Shown piece by piece: positions 19,515-31,586 of a stretch of 64,000 bases of DNA. Position numbers and translations under genes: made by a program. The stretch's first letter is position 1, and each line of letters begins with the position of its first letter. The stretch comes from Monarcha castaneiventris obscurior. Lineage: Eukaryota; Chordata; Aves; Passeriformes; Monarchidae. The DNA is taken from NCBI GenBank assembly GCA_026261815.1, contig JAMPIT010000699.1, positions 124,001 through 188,000 of the forward strand, given 5' to 3'. The notes beneath the pieces are model-generated. The model searched no databases and was not told the origin of the DNA. It saw only the letters and a list, made by a program, of their open reading frames with translations.

Positions 19515-21680
19515 CAAAAGAAACCCCTATGTTTCCCAACTATTTGTCAAATGTATGTGGCCCAAGCTCTATCACCTATCAGAGGACAATTCCCTAACAG
19601 TTACTGCTGTCACTGTATGGATGATGTACTGATAGCATCTCCTTGCAAACAGGATTTGCAAAACATACAGCCAGGGCTTTTAAAGGCTCTGCACAAATAT
19701 GGATTACAGATTGCACCTGAAAAAATCCAAACAGAAGCACCCTGGAAATATTTGGGATTGAAAATATTTGCCCTCAATCTGTTCAGTTTGACACTACAGT
19801 GCATACTCTAAATGATGCACAGAAATTGTTAGGAACCATTAACTGGCTGAGTCCCTATTTAGGACTCACCACTGCACAACTTTCTTCTGTGTTCAATATA
19901 TTAGCAGGAGATTCAGATTTAAATTCATCAAGACAGATGACTCCTGAAGCTCAGCAAGCCTTAGATAAGGTGCAACAAACTATTTCCAATCCCCATGTGC
20001 ACCGTGTGGACCCTGACATTGATGTAGTTGTTTTTGTTGTAATTCCAGAATTTCATCCAACAGGTATTATTGCACAATGGTCTAATCACTGGTCCCCTGA
20101 CCCACTGCATATTCTAGAATGGATGTTTTTACCTCACAAACCTAAAAAAAACTAGTCACTACAATTTTTTAATTGATTGCTCAGTTGTTAAGTGTCTACA
20201 CTGATGCCTGCAAATTGCTGCCAAAGATCCTGCTAAATTTACTGTACCTATTCAGCAAGATTATTTTGAATGGTCCTTGGCCAATAGTTCTGCACCGCAA
20301 AGTGCACTGCAGAGCTACACAGGACAAATTGATCACCATTTTCCCAGACATAAATTATTACAATCACTGAATACCACCCCCCTATCAGCAAAACCTAAAT
20401 TAATTTGTACTCCTGTAGGTGGGTCTACATTATTTATGGATGGGTCAGGAAAAACGGGGAAAGCAATTGTCACCTGGAAAAATGAGGATGGATGGCAGAC
20501 TTGGCAGGGTCAGGGTACTGGATCCACACAATTGGTCGAATTAAAAGCAGTTACTATGGCCTTTCATCATTTTAATGAACCTTTTAATCTAATTGTTGAC
20601 TCAGCTTCTGTTGCAGATGTTGTACAACGAGGAGATTGTTCCCTTTGGAAAGAAGTTAATAATGCTGATTTGTTTCTTTTGCTCAAGGCTTTATGGACAG
20701 CTGTTTTGCAACGTACTTGTCCTTTTTATGTTTTGCATATTAGAAGCCATACAAACCTACCAGGATTTCTTGCAGAAGGTAATGCCCATGCTGATGCATT
20801 AGCTAACTCTGTTTGGGCAGTTCCTCAGCCAGATAAACCAGCCCAGGCTAAAACATCTCATACCTTTTTTCATCAAAATGCATGCACTTTGTGCAAACAG
20901 TTTTCACTAACACCCACAGAAGCTCGTGCTATTGTTAGGGCTTGCCCAGACTGTCAGAACTTTAATGGACCTTTACCCTTAGGAGCAAATCCCTGTGGTC
21001 TTTTGGCCCTACAGCGTTGGCAGACTGATGTTACACACATTTCAGAATTTGGTCCTTTTAAATATGTACATGTATCTATTGACACCTTTTCCTCTGTTGT
21101 ATGGGCTACTGCTCATGCTGGAGAAAAGGCCCGTGATGTAATTTTTCACTGGCAGCAAGACTTTGCTGCTTTAGGCACACCTGCCTGTGTGAAAACTGAC
21201 AATGGCCCAGCCTATGCCTCTCAGAAAGTCAGGAATTTTTTATGTCTGTGGGGTATCTCTCACAAATTTGGTATTCCTCATTCTCCCACTGATCAGGCTG
21301 TTGTTGAATGTGCTCATCACACACTTAAAACTGCTTTAGAAAAACAAAAGGGGAGAATGCAAGGGGAAACCCCACAGTCCAGACTTTTGAAAGCTGTATA
21401 TACCATAAGTCACTTGACCATACCGGCTCATTCAAACAATCCCTCAATTTTAAATCATTTTTATTCCTCGCACTCCACCAGTGAAACACATTTGCCTCGA
21501 GCTAACGTATGGGTAAGGAATTTGCTTCCCAGCCAGTGGGAAGGCCCCTGGGACCTTGTCACTGGGGGTGTGGATACGCTTGTGTTTCCACAGACACTGG
21601 ACCTTGGTGGGTGCCAGCAAGGTGTGTGCGCCCTGATTTGGGCAGAATATCCCAGCGCCTGCTCGGCCAGATCCTGAGGA
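19515..21680 (+). pseudogene. pol: ERV-C pol remnant (RT, RNase H, integrase)
   Basis: RT starts in the middle of its palm (PTICQ motif) and its catalytic motif reads CMDD near 19615 instead of YMDD. Frames change near 19790, 20155 and 20280. RNase H has FMDGSG, VELKAV, VDSAS and a final Asp (HADAL). The integrase keeps H..H near 20870, CPDCQ near 20945, and D,D,E residues at TDVTH, TDNGP and VECAH. The integrase tail shifts frame near 21540, where the GYACV and VPARC segment appears. Class II, related to ERV-A and ERV-E. Gag, protease and the 5' LTR are missing. Confidence 0.85.
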
Positions 21681-21836
21681 TAACAGTAGCACAGGCTGAT
21701 GGCCTTGGCAGCGTAGTTCCAGCTCCCTCTGACCAGAGAGAGCATCGAGCACCAGTGACCAAGGAGGGCTGTGTTACACTGCATTATCCTTGTGATCAAG
21801 GGGTGCTGGCTTGCACTGGGATGTACTGGAGTGCAA

Positions 21837-23135
21837 ATGGCAACAAGTGACAGAAAAATGCAGGTGCCAATGTGGTACTTGTCAGTTTTGCTGAGCTCAG
21901 TGCCTGCTATTTCTGCTTGGCCTGTCAGTCAGCCGAGAAACAATGTGTGGGTTACCCTGGCCAATGCGACAGGACAAGGCACTCTGTGCTTAGCCACTGC
22001 TACTCCTGACAATCCTTTTCCTACCTGCCTTGTCAGCTTGCCGATGGATGACTGGCCAAAGCCTGGGACAGTTAGCAAGCTTTTACAATCACGCAATCAT
22101 GCTGATGCTTGGGATTAGTGGGTTTCATACCTTCTCCGTGCAACTCTTGAGCTGCAAGAAACAGAGCTTTTAGGATCTGTGAAAATGGACCTTTGTGTTA
22201 AGTTTAATTACTCTGGATCTAATCAGTCCAAAGTATGGGATGTTTCTCCTAACCAACCCATATTTGCAAATGGCAGTGCCTGGTGCAATTACAGTTCACC
22301 ACATATCTCACACTCTACTGCTGTTCCTCTACCTTATCCACCAGGGGTGTTTTTCATTTGTGGAGACCCAGCATGGGCTGCGATCCCATCACACATCAAG
22401 GGAGGTCCTTGCAGCTTAGGACGACTCTCAGTGTTAACACCTAACACATCTATGATTTTACAGCATAAACCACGGAGGGGAAAGTGCAGCATCCATGTGT
22501 TTGCCCCTGATTGTAATGATAACACCAAATTTTGGCCACCAGGTACCCGATGGGCTGTTTCCTTCCTTTCTCCACAAGTAGCATCTGCTAAAGCATTGGG
22601 GCTGTTAAACAAGTTGGGATGTTGGTTAGCTCGGCAGACTGACGCTACTTCGCTTGCTTTATCCGGACTATTAACAGATGTTGGGTCAGTAAGGCACGCT
22701 ACACTGCAAAACAGAGCTGCCAATGATTTTTTGTTGTTAGCACATGGACATGGGTGCGAAGATTTTGATGGAATGTGTTGTATGAATCTGTCTGATCATT
22801 CAAAATCTATTCATGCCCACATTAAGGAATTACAAACAAGCGTGCCAAAATTGTGTGAAGAATCAGAATCTGATTGGCTTACTAGTTTGTTTGGCAACTG
22901 GAAAATTGCAGGATGGATCAAAAATCTGCTTGAAATTAGATGCCTGATCCTATTGGTTATTTTTTGCATCCTGCTCATTGTGCCATGTTTATTGTCTCTT
23001 TTGCAATTGGCCCTGCAAAAGTCAATAAACGCTACCTTTGTAATACAGAAACAAAAGGGGGGACCTGATGAGGCTGACAGCTGGTCTGGGGGCCTCACAG
23101 AGTCAGACCTGAATCTGATCAGAATTTACCTGTGA
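21837..23135 (+). pseudogene. env: ERV-C env with one in-frame stop and altered cleavage site
   Basis: ATG 21837 opens a signal peptide and an SU like that of ERV-A (an NNVWVT.ANATGQ segment). A TAG at 22116-22118 interrupts it, and the same frame continues open to TGA at 23133-23135. The SU-TM junction near 22480 reads RRGKC, so the final basic residue of a furin motif is Cys and processing would fail. The TM retains LQNRAA, a changed Ile-to-Asn in the following helix, CX6CC near 22755-22785 and an anchor near 22940-23000. Similar in plan to ERV-A env, without the extra ORF. Confidence 0.85.
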
Positions 23136-23500
23136 GAATGTTACAGTGGAAGTTTTGCAGCTTCAGTGAAACCCACAGAGAAGGCCAAGAAGATAATCAA
23201 TGAGAGAAGATGTTCTGGACACCAGGAGAGGATGTTCTTGTCATGGGACATTGAGAGTGCACGAGGAAGAAGTTGTGGATAATATGTAGCAGCAATACCT
23301 TTGCTTGTATAGCTAATTATTTTACTGCCTGAATGGTCTTTGTTTGTTAATCAGCCTTGTCATTGTTTGCTAAGCAGCCAATCCAAATAGGCCACAGCAA
23401 CTGTAAAGAGCTATAAGAATAGCAGTAGAGAAAAAAAAAATTTTTTTCTATCTCTCTTGACTTTGGATTATGACAAGTGTGTGCTTTTATGTCCACCTCA
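23053..23500 (+). mobile_element. ERV-C polypurine tract and 3' LTR (end approximate)
   Basis: AAAAGGGGGGA at 23053-23063 is the polypurine tract; the LTR probably begins TGATGAGG at 23066. A CCAAT box near 23380, a TATA-like CTATAAGAAT near 23409 and an A/T run near 23430 follow. The right end is taken where the 75-bp array begins; no second LTR is present to confirm it. Confidence 0.6.
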
Positions 23501-23504
23501 ACAA

Positions 23505-24200
23505 AGCCACGAGGCCCCACTTGCCCAAAGTACAGCCTTGGTTCCGTAAGATTCCACTGCATCACAATGTTCTCCATAGTTTCATGGGAGCCTGATGTGG
23601 TGGCAATTGACCCTTGGTTCCTTGAGATTCCATTGCATCCCAGTGGTCTCCTGGGGTCCATGAGGCCCAGCTATGTCACAATTGAGACTTGGTTCCCCAA
23701 GATTCCATGGCGTCCCTGTGCTCTCCTGTGATCCATGAGGCTGCACTGTGTCACAATGGACACTTGCTGCCTCGAAGGCTGGAGATGTCCCAGTGGCACC
23801 GGGTTTCCATGAGGCCGCGCTTTGTCACAACGGGGCCTTGGTTCCATGAGAATCCACTGTGACCCTGTGCTCTCCTAGGTGCCATGAGGCCTTGCTCTGC
23901 CACAATGGCACCTTGTTTCTGCTAGGCCTGGCAATGTTTTGGTGGCCCTTGTGTTCCATGTGGCCCCCTCTGTCACAAGTGACCCTTGGTTCCATGAGAT
24001 TCCATTGCCCCACAGTGGTCTCCAGGTTTCCATGAGGCTGCGCTGTGTCCCAATGGACACTGGATTCCACAAGAGCTGGCAGTGGCCCAGTGGCACCTGT
24101 GTCCCATGAGGCCCCACTTGGTGCAAGTGGAGCCGTGGTTCCATGAGATTCCATGTTGTCACAAGGCTCTGCTGAGTTCCATGAGGCTGTGCTGTGTCCC
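23505..24200 (+). repeat. 75-bp tandem array, block 1
   Basis: Diverged units built around TTGGTTCCATGAGATTCCAT, TCACAATGGTCTCCTGG and TTCCATGAGGCCCC recur. The same unit forms the blocks at 31587, 47188, 50498 and 58975, where an exact 75-base period can be measured. This block is the most diverged. Confidence 0.8.
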
Positions 24201-25950
24201 AATGGACAATCTCGCTGGCCCCGGCTCTGCCCTGCCATTGCCAGCCCTGCCCTGAGCTCTGCCCAGCCTCACCCTCTGTGCCCTGGGACACACACACATG
24301 GCCTGAGCTCATCCTCCCTCTGGGTGCTTCTCCTGCCCCAGCACTGCCCTGGGAGGGTTCATTCCTCACAGCAGCTGCTGTGTTTATCCTGGTGCATTTT
24401 AGAGCTCTGCTTCTGCCTCTCTGTCACTTGTGTCTCCACAGAGCTCTGCAGGGAAAAGATTCATTGAATGGTGGAATGGCAGAGGTGGGAAGAGCCCCCT
24501 GAGCCCCCTTGGCCTGGCTGTGGCTGGGATGGAGCTCCCTTTGCCCAGAGCAGCCCCTGTGCTGCTGTGCTTGGCACTCGTGGCTGCATCGGGGTTGGTC
24601 CCAGCCCAAGGCTTTGGCTGTCCCTGAGCAGGGCTGGCCCCGCATGAGGCATCTCTGCAGCCCCCCCAAACCATGGGCTGGGGGTGGGCAAGTGTTCCCG
24701 AGGGCACAGGGAGGGGACAGCTGGGCTGGGCTGACCCAAGGGATCTCCCATTCCATGTGATCTCATGGTCAGCAATGAACTGAGGGAAAGGAAGGAGGCG
24801 AGAGGGGGTCTGGATTTTCTGTATTGATACATTTGTCTTCCAAAGCAGCCACTCCATGTACTGAATTCTTGCCTCCCTGTGGTTTCTTTGCTTCTGCATT
24901 TGGCCTTTGCTCTTTACTTCCCTGCGCCAAGCATTACTCTCTCTTTCTGGTGACCCCCAGTTTTCTCAGCTTCTTTTCTCCTGATGCCTGACTGGGGAGG
25001 GACAGTGCCAGAGACACTTGGTTGTCACCTGATGGACACAGAGGTTTCCCCACGGTCACCTTGCCCAAGCCTTCTCTTCTGGGCACAGCCAGAAGTGTCA
25101 GGGCTCTGTCGGGAGCCCAGCCCTGAGCTGGGCTCATGCCCTGCTCACAGCCCCAGGGCTGCTCAGGGACACGAGTCCTTCCCTGGCACACTCACAGACA
25201 GCTCCTTGCAGCACGGGCAGGGGCTCCCTGGGCTCTGCTGCCACTGCCAGAGCCTGGCAGGGACCTCAGCCCTGCGGGTGTCACCCTGCCCTGCCCCTGC
25301 CCGAGGTGCCCCACGGCCGCAGGGATGGGCACAGGGAGCTCTGTGCACAGGAGCTCATCCCAGCCCTGCATCCAGGGGCTTCCCAGGGGACGGCACTCTC
25401 TGCAAACTCCAGCAACAGCTGAAGGTGTTTGTGCTCCCTGGGTTTATGTCCCCTCACACACACACAGAGGATGTTCAGGGCTGTGTCTTGTCCGTGCACT
25501 GCAAACACGGACTCCTGACCCGGTCACTGGATGTCCCTCCATGGAGGGAAGAACAACCTCTGTGACCTGGGGAGAGAGGCCACTGCTGGCAGCGGCACTG
25601 GCTTTGCCAGGGCACTGCTGGCTGCCCCCACCCTGAACACTGCCACCCTTTGCTGGTCACTGCTGCTTTCCTCTCCAGGGCACTGCCTTGGGCACATCCT
25701 TGAGAGAAAATTGGGAAGGAGATGGAAGCTTTCAGGCCCTGCACTGGGGAGATGCCCTTGCATGATGGAAATGCTGCAGCAGAGCCCAGCTCTGTCCCAG
25801 CAGTGCCCATGGCCTGTCCCTGCCTGCAGTCCCTGGGCAGTCCCACAGCAGGACTGGGACCGAGCTGACAGAGCCCTGAGGCCTGAAACCAACGCAGGGG
25901 CTCTGCAGGGGAGTGTGGAAGGGAAGGGAGAGGAGCTGATGGAGGAGAAG
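24201..25950. other. GC-rich host sequence, no gene recognised
   Basis: About 1.7 kb of C/T- and G-rich sequence with open frames on both strands but no domain. It leads into the duplicated olfactory-receptor segment. Confidence 0.3.
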
Positions 25951-26272
25951 CTCTGGGGCTCCCTGGCAGTGCTGTCCTGCTGGGACTCTTTCTCCCCCAG
26001 CTCTGCCCAGAGGCAGCGACCCTGCAGCTCCAGAGAAGTCAGGGAGGAAAGATGTCAGGGAAACAAGACAACACAGGCTTCTTTATTTTGTTCCAGCACA
26101 CACATATTGGAGTCCAGCTCCCCGTTTATACAGTCTCTGGGTCACACTGGAAAGGCAAATACAAAGTTAAAAATGGAACAGGAAAAGACTTTTGTGCAAA
26201 CATTCACAGAAGTGTAACACCTGTGTCAGCAGCAACAAACACAGGACACAGAGTGGGTATTAGTGAGTCACA

Positions 26273-27234
26273 TCAGAAGAGCTCTGCCAGAGAATGACAG
26301 TTTATTGCTTCTGAAAACCACCCAGTGATCATTTTCCTCAGGGCATCCTTGAGCTCCTGGTTCCTCAGGCTGTAGATGAGGGGGTTCACGGCTGGAGGCA
26401 CCATCGAGTACAGAACTGACAGGGCCAGATCCAGGGATGGGGATGAGATGGAGGGAGGCTTCAGGTGAGCAAACATGGCAGTGCTGAGGAACAGGGAGAC
26501 CACGGCCAGGTGAGGGAGGCACGTGGAAAAGGCTTTGTGCCGTCCCTGCTCAGAGGGGATCCTCAGCACAACCCTGAAGATCTGCACATAGGAGAAAACA
26601 ATGAACACAAAACAGCCAAATGATAAACAGGCACTAAAAAAAAGAACCCCAAGTTCCCGGAGGTGGGAGTGTGAGCAGGAGAGCTTGAGGATGTGTGGAA
26701 TTTCACAGAAGAACTGGCCCAGGGCATTGCCCTGGCACAGGGGCAGGGAAAATGTACTGGCTGTGTGCAGCAGAGCATTGAGAAAGGCACAGGCCCAGGC
26801 AGCTGCTGCCATGTGGGCACAAGCTCTGCTGCCCAGGAGGGTCCCGTAGTGCAGGGGTTTGCAGATGGACACGTAGCGGTCGTAGCACATGATGGTCAGG
26901 AGGGAAAACTCTGCTGAGAGGAAGACCAGAAAGAAAAAGAGCTGAGCAGCACATGCTGAGTAGGAGATGTGCGTGGTGCCCCAGAGGGAATTGTGCATGG
27001 CTTTGGGGACAGTGGTGCAGATGCAGCCCAGGTCGGTGAGGGCCAGGTTGAGCAGGAAGAAGAACATGGGGTGTGCAGGTGCTGGCCGCAGGCTACGGCG
27101 CTGATGATGAGGCCGTTGCCCAGGAGGGCAGCCAGGGAGATGCCCAGCAAGAGGCAGAAGTGCAGGAGCTGCAGCTGCCGCGTGTCGGCCAATGCCAGCA
27201 GGAGGAAGTGGCTGAAGGAGCTGCTGTTGGACAT
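26273..27234 (-). pseudogene. Olfactory receptor pseudogene, family 14-like, copy 1
   Basis: A single-exon seven-helix receptor starts at 27234 (Met-Ser-Asn-Ser-Ser, with an N-glycosylation site). TM1 has the GN motif. After the LHTP motif of the first intracellular loop a one-base deletion near 27065-27071 shifts the frame; the rest is open in the other frame. It keeps PMFFFLLNLALTDL in TM2, MCYDRYVSICKPLHY at the end of TM3, KAFSTCLPHL in TM6 and PLIYSLRNQELK in TM7. Such receptors couple odorant binding to Golf. Apart from the shift nothing is broken. A polyadenylation-type AATAAA lies downstream on this strand near 26083. Confidence 0.9.
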
Positions 27235-29690
27235 TTGCTGGCTCTGGCCATGGGCACCTGTTCATGGAGAAAGGACAGGGACAAGTCAGCACAGGCTGCT
27301 TGGAGCCAAACCTGGGCCATTCCCTGCAGACTGTCCCGCTGGCACTCAGCCACCCTTGTTCCTGCTCTGGGAAAACCTTCACCCAGCTCCCTGCCTGAGC
27401 TCCAGCTCTGCTGTCTGAGGGTGCCAGGAGCAGCCAGGCCTGTGCATGGGGGCTCTCGAGGAGCCATCCCTGCCCCGCTGCCCTGGGTTTGTGGCCATGT
27501 GGCAGAGGGACAAGGCTGGATAGTCAGGATTTGCCAGTGGAATCACTCCTCATGCAGACAGGCTTGGTACCATCTGCACTCCCAGCTCTACAGGACAGGG
27601 GTGGCAGGGAGGAGATGTAGGGAAATGTTTTCCTGCCCACACATCATTCTGGGTTCTCTGAGGCCAGAGATCCCCAGCATTTCTGCTGCACTCCCACTTT
27701 GCCACTGAGAGAGGTGAGAGGCAAAGGATTCCCTGTGGCTGAGGGCAAGGTGAGGGGCTGGATAGGCTCCTTCCCAACTACCCTGGGCTTGCCCCTTTGG
27801 CTGCAATCAGAGCACAATCCCACTCCCGGGTCACCCTGGGATAAACCAGAGCCTGCCCAGAGCAGAGGGATCCCTGAATGTCTCACCCTCTCTAAAGGTC
27901 TCTGGGCAAGGTCTCAGCACCCCCCTTCTGCCAGGGACACTCACGGTGCCCTTGGCAAACCCAGCAGCATTTCCTCAGCTGTGGCATCTCTGCACTTCCC
28001 CGGAGGACACTCAGGGCACTCCGAGAGGCTCTGGCACAGATTTGCACCCAGGAGGGCAGCTCAGAGCTTGGGAGGACACAGCGAGGAGAGCCCCGGCTGT
28101 GCCCATGATGGGATCTCAGGGAGGGAGGCTCAGCTCATTCCCCTTTCCCATGGACTGCTTTGCCCACAGCCCCACAGGGCACAGGGAAGCTTGGACACCC
28201 CATTCCCATGGATAGCCCTGGGAATCCCAAGGGCAGAGCCTGACTCAGCTGCTGCAGAGCCCAGAGCCTCCCTGAGAGCACCAGGTAACAGTGACAATAT
28301 CAGAGGAGTGCAGAAACAAGAGAAGATGTTGTGGTGCTGTGCCTGGGAGGGCAGGGCAGAGACTCAGAATGTTCTGGGATTCTGGGATTACAATTCCTGT
28401 TCTGCTTCCTCATCCCCCAACCTTCCCACCCTGCTCCAAGCAGGAAACTGAAACAGTCTCAGGAGAGCTCCTGATCTTTACAGCAATCCCGGGCTCACCT
28501 TCTTTGGGAAGTGTCCTCCGGAGCTGTGGCCAGGCTGGTGTGGAGCTGGGAGCAGCCCTGCCCCAGGCAGCAGCTCTCAGCAGCAGCAGCTGCCCTGCTC
28601 AGGGTGGCTCCTTCCCCCCACAGCTTCTCCCCCAGCGCTGGCAGCAGCTCCCCGGGCCGGCTGAGAGCTGCCCCTGGCAGGCAGCAGAGTCCCTGGGCCA
28701 GCACAGCGCCCTGGGCTGCAGGACCCTGCTCTGCAGGACAGCCCTGGGCACCCCTGGCTGCAGCCCCGGCTGCTCAGCCCTGCAGCAGAGCCTGGCAACA
28801 GGGAGCTGCCTTGTGCTGGGCCTGGGCTGCTGCAGCAGGGAAACCCAGCCCTGCCCTAGGGCCACATCCCCCACACTGCAGCAACCCTGAGAGTCCTCCG
28901 GAAAGCTCCTGAGAGCTGTGCCATGGGCCAGCTTCAGGAGATGCCTCCAGGAGCTGCAGCTTCTCTTCCCACAGCCAGACAAGGACAGTTTGCAACGCTG
29001 GGAGGATTTCTCCTGTGCTGAGCCCAGAGTGAGCTCTGCTCTGTGCTCCCAGCCCAGGCTGAGCTGAAGGCCTGGGTGCCTCTGTGCTGTGCCCGGGCTG
29101 GCTGCAGGCAGTGCCCCAGCCCTGCTGGGCTGTGCACAGGAGCTGCTCCTGGCCAGAGCTGTCTCTCTGCAGCGCTGCCGCTTGCCAGGAGCTGCCTCTG
29201 TGCCAGGAGCCCGGCCCAGCTCAGCAGCACAGACACAGCACAAGCACTTTAATGACCCTCTCGGACCTTGCTGCTGAGGCCCTGAACATCAGGCCCTGAC
29301 AGGGACTTGCAGAAACCTCTCAAGAATTCAAGTCAGTGCAAAGTTTCTTGAAGTTTTAATGGGTCCCAGTGAGGGACAGGACTGAGAAAGTGTCCCCAGA
29401 CTCCAGTCGGAGCAGAGAACTGGAGGCAGGGATGCGAGGTGGGGACAAAGAGAAGCCAAGTCTTGGTGCCCTGGGGCACAGCAGCGTCTGTGCCAGCAAG
29501 GGCTGTGAGGAGACACCTTGTCCTGAGGCCCTGGGGCCTCCTGGCACAGCCCCAGCAAGGCTGGGCACTGTCACCCCTTGTGCTGCCCTCAGCATCCCCC
29601 CCACATCCCAGTGGCCTCGGGGATCTGCTGCAAGGAGTCCCTGGGGAGCCTTGCTCAGGAATGGCCCTGGGGGGCTCCTCAATGCTCCCA
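27235..29690. other. GC-rich flank of receptor copy 1, no gene recognised
   Basis: Closely matched by 54756-57230 in copy 2. CAGCAGCAGCTGC-like and CTGTGCTGGGCC-like short repeats are common. Long frames exist on both strands in both copies, which indicates composition rather than coding. It may include noncoding 5' exons of the receptor. Confidence 0.35.
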
Positions 29691-30208
29691 GGGACTGCAG
29701 CTTTTTCCAAGCACTTTGGCTTTGGCTTTTGCCTGGGAGTCTCTGAGAGCTTCCTGCAATCCTGGCCTCCAATTATCTGCCCTAATGAGTCCCTGGAGAT
29801 TTTCTGTGAGTAACAACACTCACTGGGGTTCATTAATGCTTCAGGGTACTTCCATTTTTTTAAAGTCCTTGGTGCTTCCCTTTCCATACTGACTCTCTGA
29901 GAGCTTTGTGCAATCCTGGCCTCCAATTATTGGCTTTAAGGCGTCCCTTGAGAGCTTTTCATTGACACTCAATGGGACTCATTAATGCTTCAGGGTACTA
30001 AAGCTTTTTTAAGGTACTTTCCACACTGACTCTGAGAAGTTTGTGCAATCATGGCCTCCAATTATCATTAATTACTTTAATAATTCCCTTGAGAGCTTTG
30101 CATTGACACTCAGTGGGGCTCATTAATGCTCTGAGATACTCAAGGTTTTGAAGGTACTTTGGATTTTCCTTTCCACACTGAGTTTCTGAGAGGTTTTTGT
30201 GCAATCAC
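29691..30208. repeat. Tandem repeat of about 135-155 bp, receptor copy 1 side
   Basis: The unit containing CTGGCCTCCAATTAT, TCATTAATGCTTCAGGGTACT and a T run recurs with starts near 29761, 29915 and 30051, plus a last partial unit cut by the ERV-D LTR at 30209. Copy 2 has one unit fewer. Confidence 0.75.
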
Positions 30209-30647
30209 TGATGCCTGAAGTGGCCCCCTAAAAAACAGAGATTAGACAAGAATAAGGGAATAAAGGTAGGTATTTCTTTGAAGGGCCTTCTAAGGTACCC
30301 TGGGGAGTCCACAGGCTACTGCCAAAATTGCCCCCAAGATGGACTGCAGGTCATGAGTTCTTCACACTTTTAGAAGTTTGGTTCATTTGCATATCAGGGT
30401 TAATTCTCCAATTAAAGCTTCAGTTCATGATGTAATTTCCCCAAGCTTGCCCCCCTTTTAGAGGCTTTTGGTTTATACTTTTTGGGCCTAGGAAGGTCTG
30501 AGTGTCCTTGGAGAGCAGGCCTGGAGAGGCTTTGTTATGTCTGCCTAGCATGAGAGAGCAGAAGTTAACAGGCTACAAGAAGCTTCAGAGTTACACACCA
30601 GGCAGTACAGGATTTGAAAAATATGAAAGTTAAAACCTAAGGCATCA
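30209..30647 (-). mobile_element. 3' LTR of ERV-D1, 439 bp
   Basis: Ends are perfect 8-base inverted repeats (TGATGCCT/AGGCATCA). Read on the minus strand, a polypurine tract (AAAGAGGGGGAA, about 30648-30660) directly precedes it. It equals 57596-58034 in length and sequence plan, and the solo LTR at 32282-32724 is the same family in opposite orientation. Confidence 0.85.
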
Positions 30648-30870
30648 TTCCCCCTCTTTAGAGGCTTGACAAGGCCTCTACCTTGTCCAGGCGCTATTCT
30701 AAATATTCTAAATATCTACTAATAATATGTGTCTAACAGCAGTACACATCTAACAAGAGTATATATAAACAAGAATTATAATTACAATTATTATGAACAA
30801 TTCTTCAATCCAGGGCCAGTTTGGTAACCACAAAATCAGGACGCGGAAGATATAATCAGATCTCAGTGTG

Positions 30871-31586
30871 TTATCTTTGAGAGCTATCTGATAATGTAAG
30901 ATCTGAGTTAGTTCTCAAATGGTAAACAAATTTTGCTGATCTTTCTACTTTGATTTCCATGTCAATTGTTCGTTCTGTCTCCAAATGAATGTCTTTGGAT
31001 GCACTTTGGACTAGAATTATATGCAGATTTTGGTTCCAAACATGAGTCAGGGTTACCAACTGTGTAGATAATAAGCACAGGAAAAGAATCACTTAAACGA
31101 CATCATCTTTGTTTGTATCAGGCTCTGTTTTCTCAGTTGTTTCAGGAGCAGAAGCCTTCTTAACTCTGGAGTAGTGAATCCAGGGTCCTTTGCCAGCCAC
31201 TTTGACTGTGGTGAGGGTGGTCAGCAAAATCTGGAATGGTCCTCTCCCCTTGGCCTGTAGAGGGTCACTGTCCCAGCACTTAACACACAGCCAGTGTCCA
31301 GGCTGGAAGGGATGTGCAGGGGTGTGCAGTCCTATGGGTGTGGATAACACGATGTAATTCTGGAGCTTCTGCACAGTGGAACCCAAAGCCATTAGATATC
31401 TCTGGACATCAAGTTTCCCCCTCATGTGAATCTCACCTGGAACATGTGGAATTTGCTCTGGCCTGCCATACAGTATTTCATAGGGACTGATGTTATCCCT
31501 GTGCCTCGGTTGTGTGCGGATCCTCAGTAAAGCTACAGGCAAGGCCTGAACCCATGGCATGGATGTCTCTAAAACCTAAGGCATCA
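30871..31586 (-). pseudogene. ERV-D1 pol end and env start, gammaretrovirus-like, internally deleted
   Basis: On the minus strand 31560-31093 encodes an integrase C-terminus of gammaretrovirus type (ALLRIRT, SPYEILYGRP, then a GPFQILL...KVAGKGPWIH core and VKKA). Next comes an env-like frame with a hydrophobic leader (31092-30871) that ends early. At the right end the first 16 or so bases of the LTR (TGATGCCTTAGGTTTT on this strand) are joined directly to integrase, so LTR remainder, gag, protease, RT and most of integrase are gone; most of env is also gone. Non-functional. Confidence 0.8.

Noticed and set aside
25163..26217. Several 60-230-aa frames in the GC-rich region left of receptor copy 1
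   Set aside because: No recognisable domain and frames overlap on both strands.
28599..29243. 214-aa Cys/Ser-rich minus-strand frame, also present at 56129-56773
   Set aside because: Its conservation follows from the segmental duplication, and the opposite strand is equally open.
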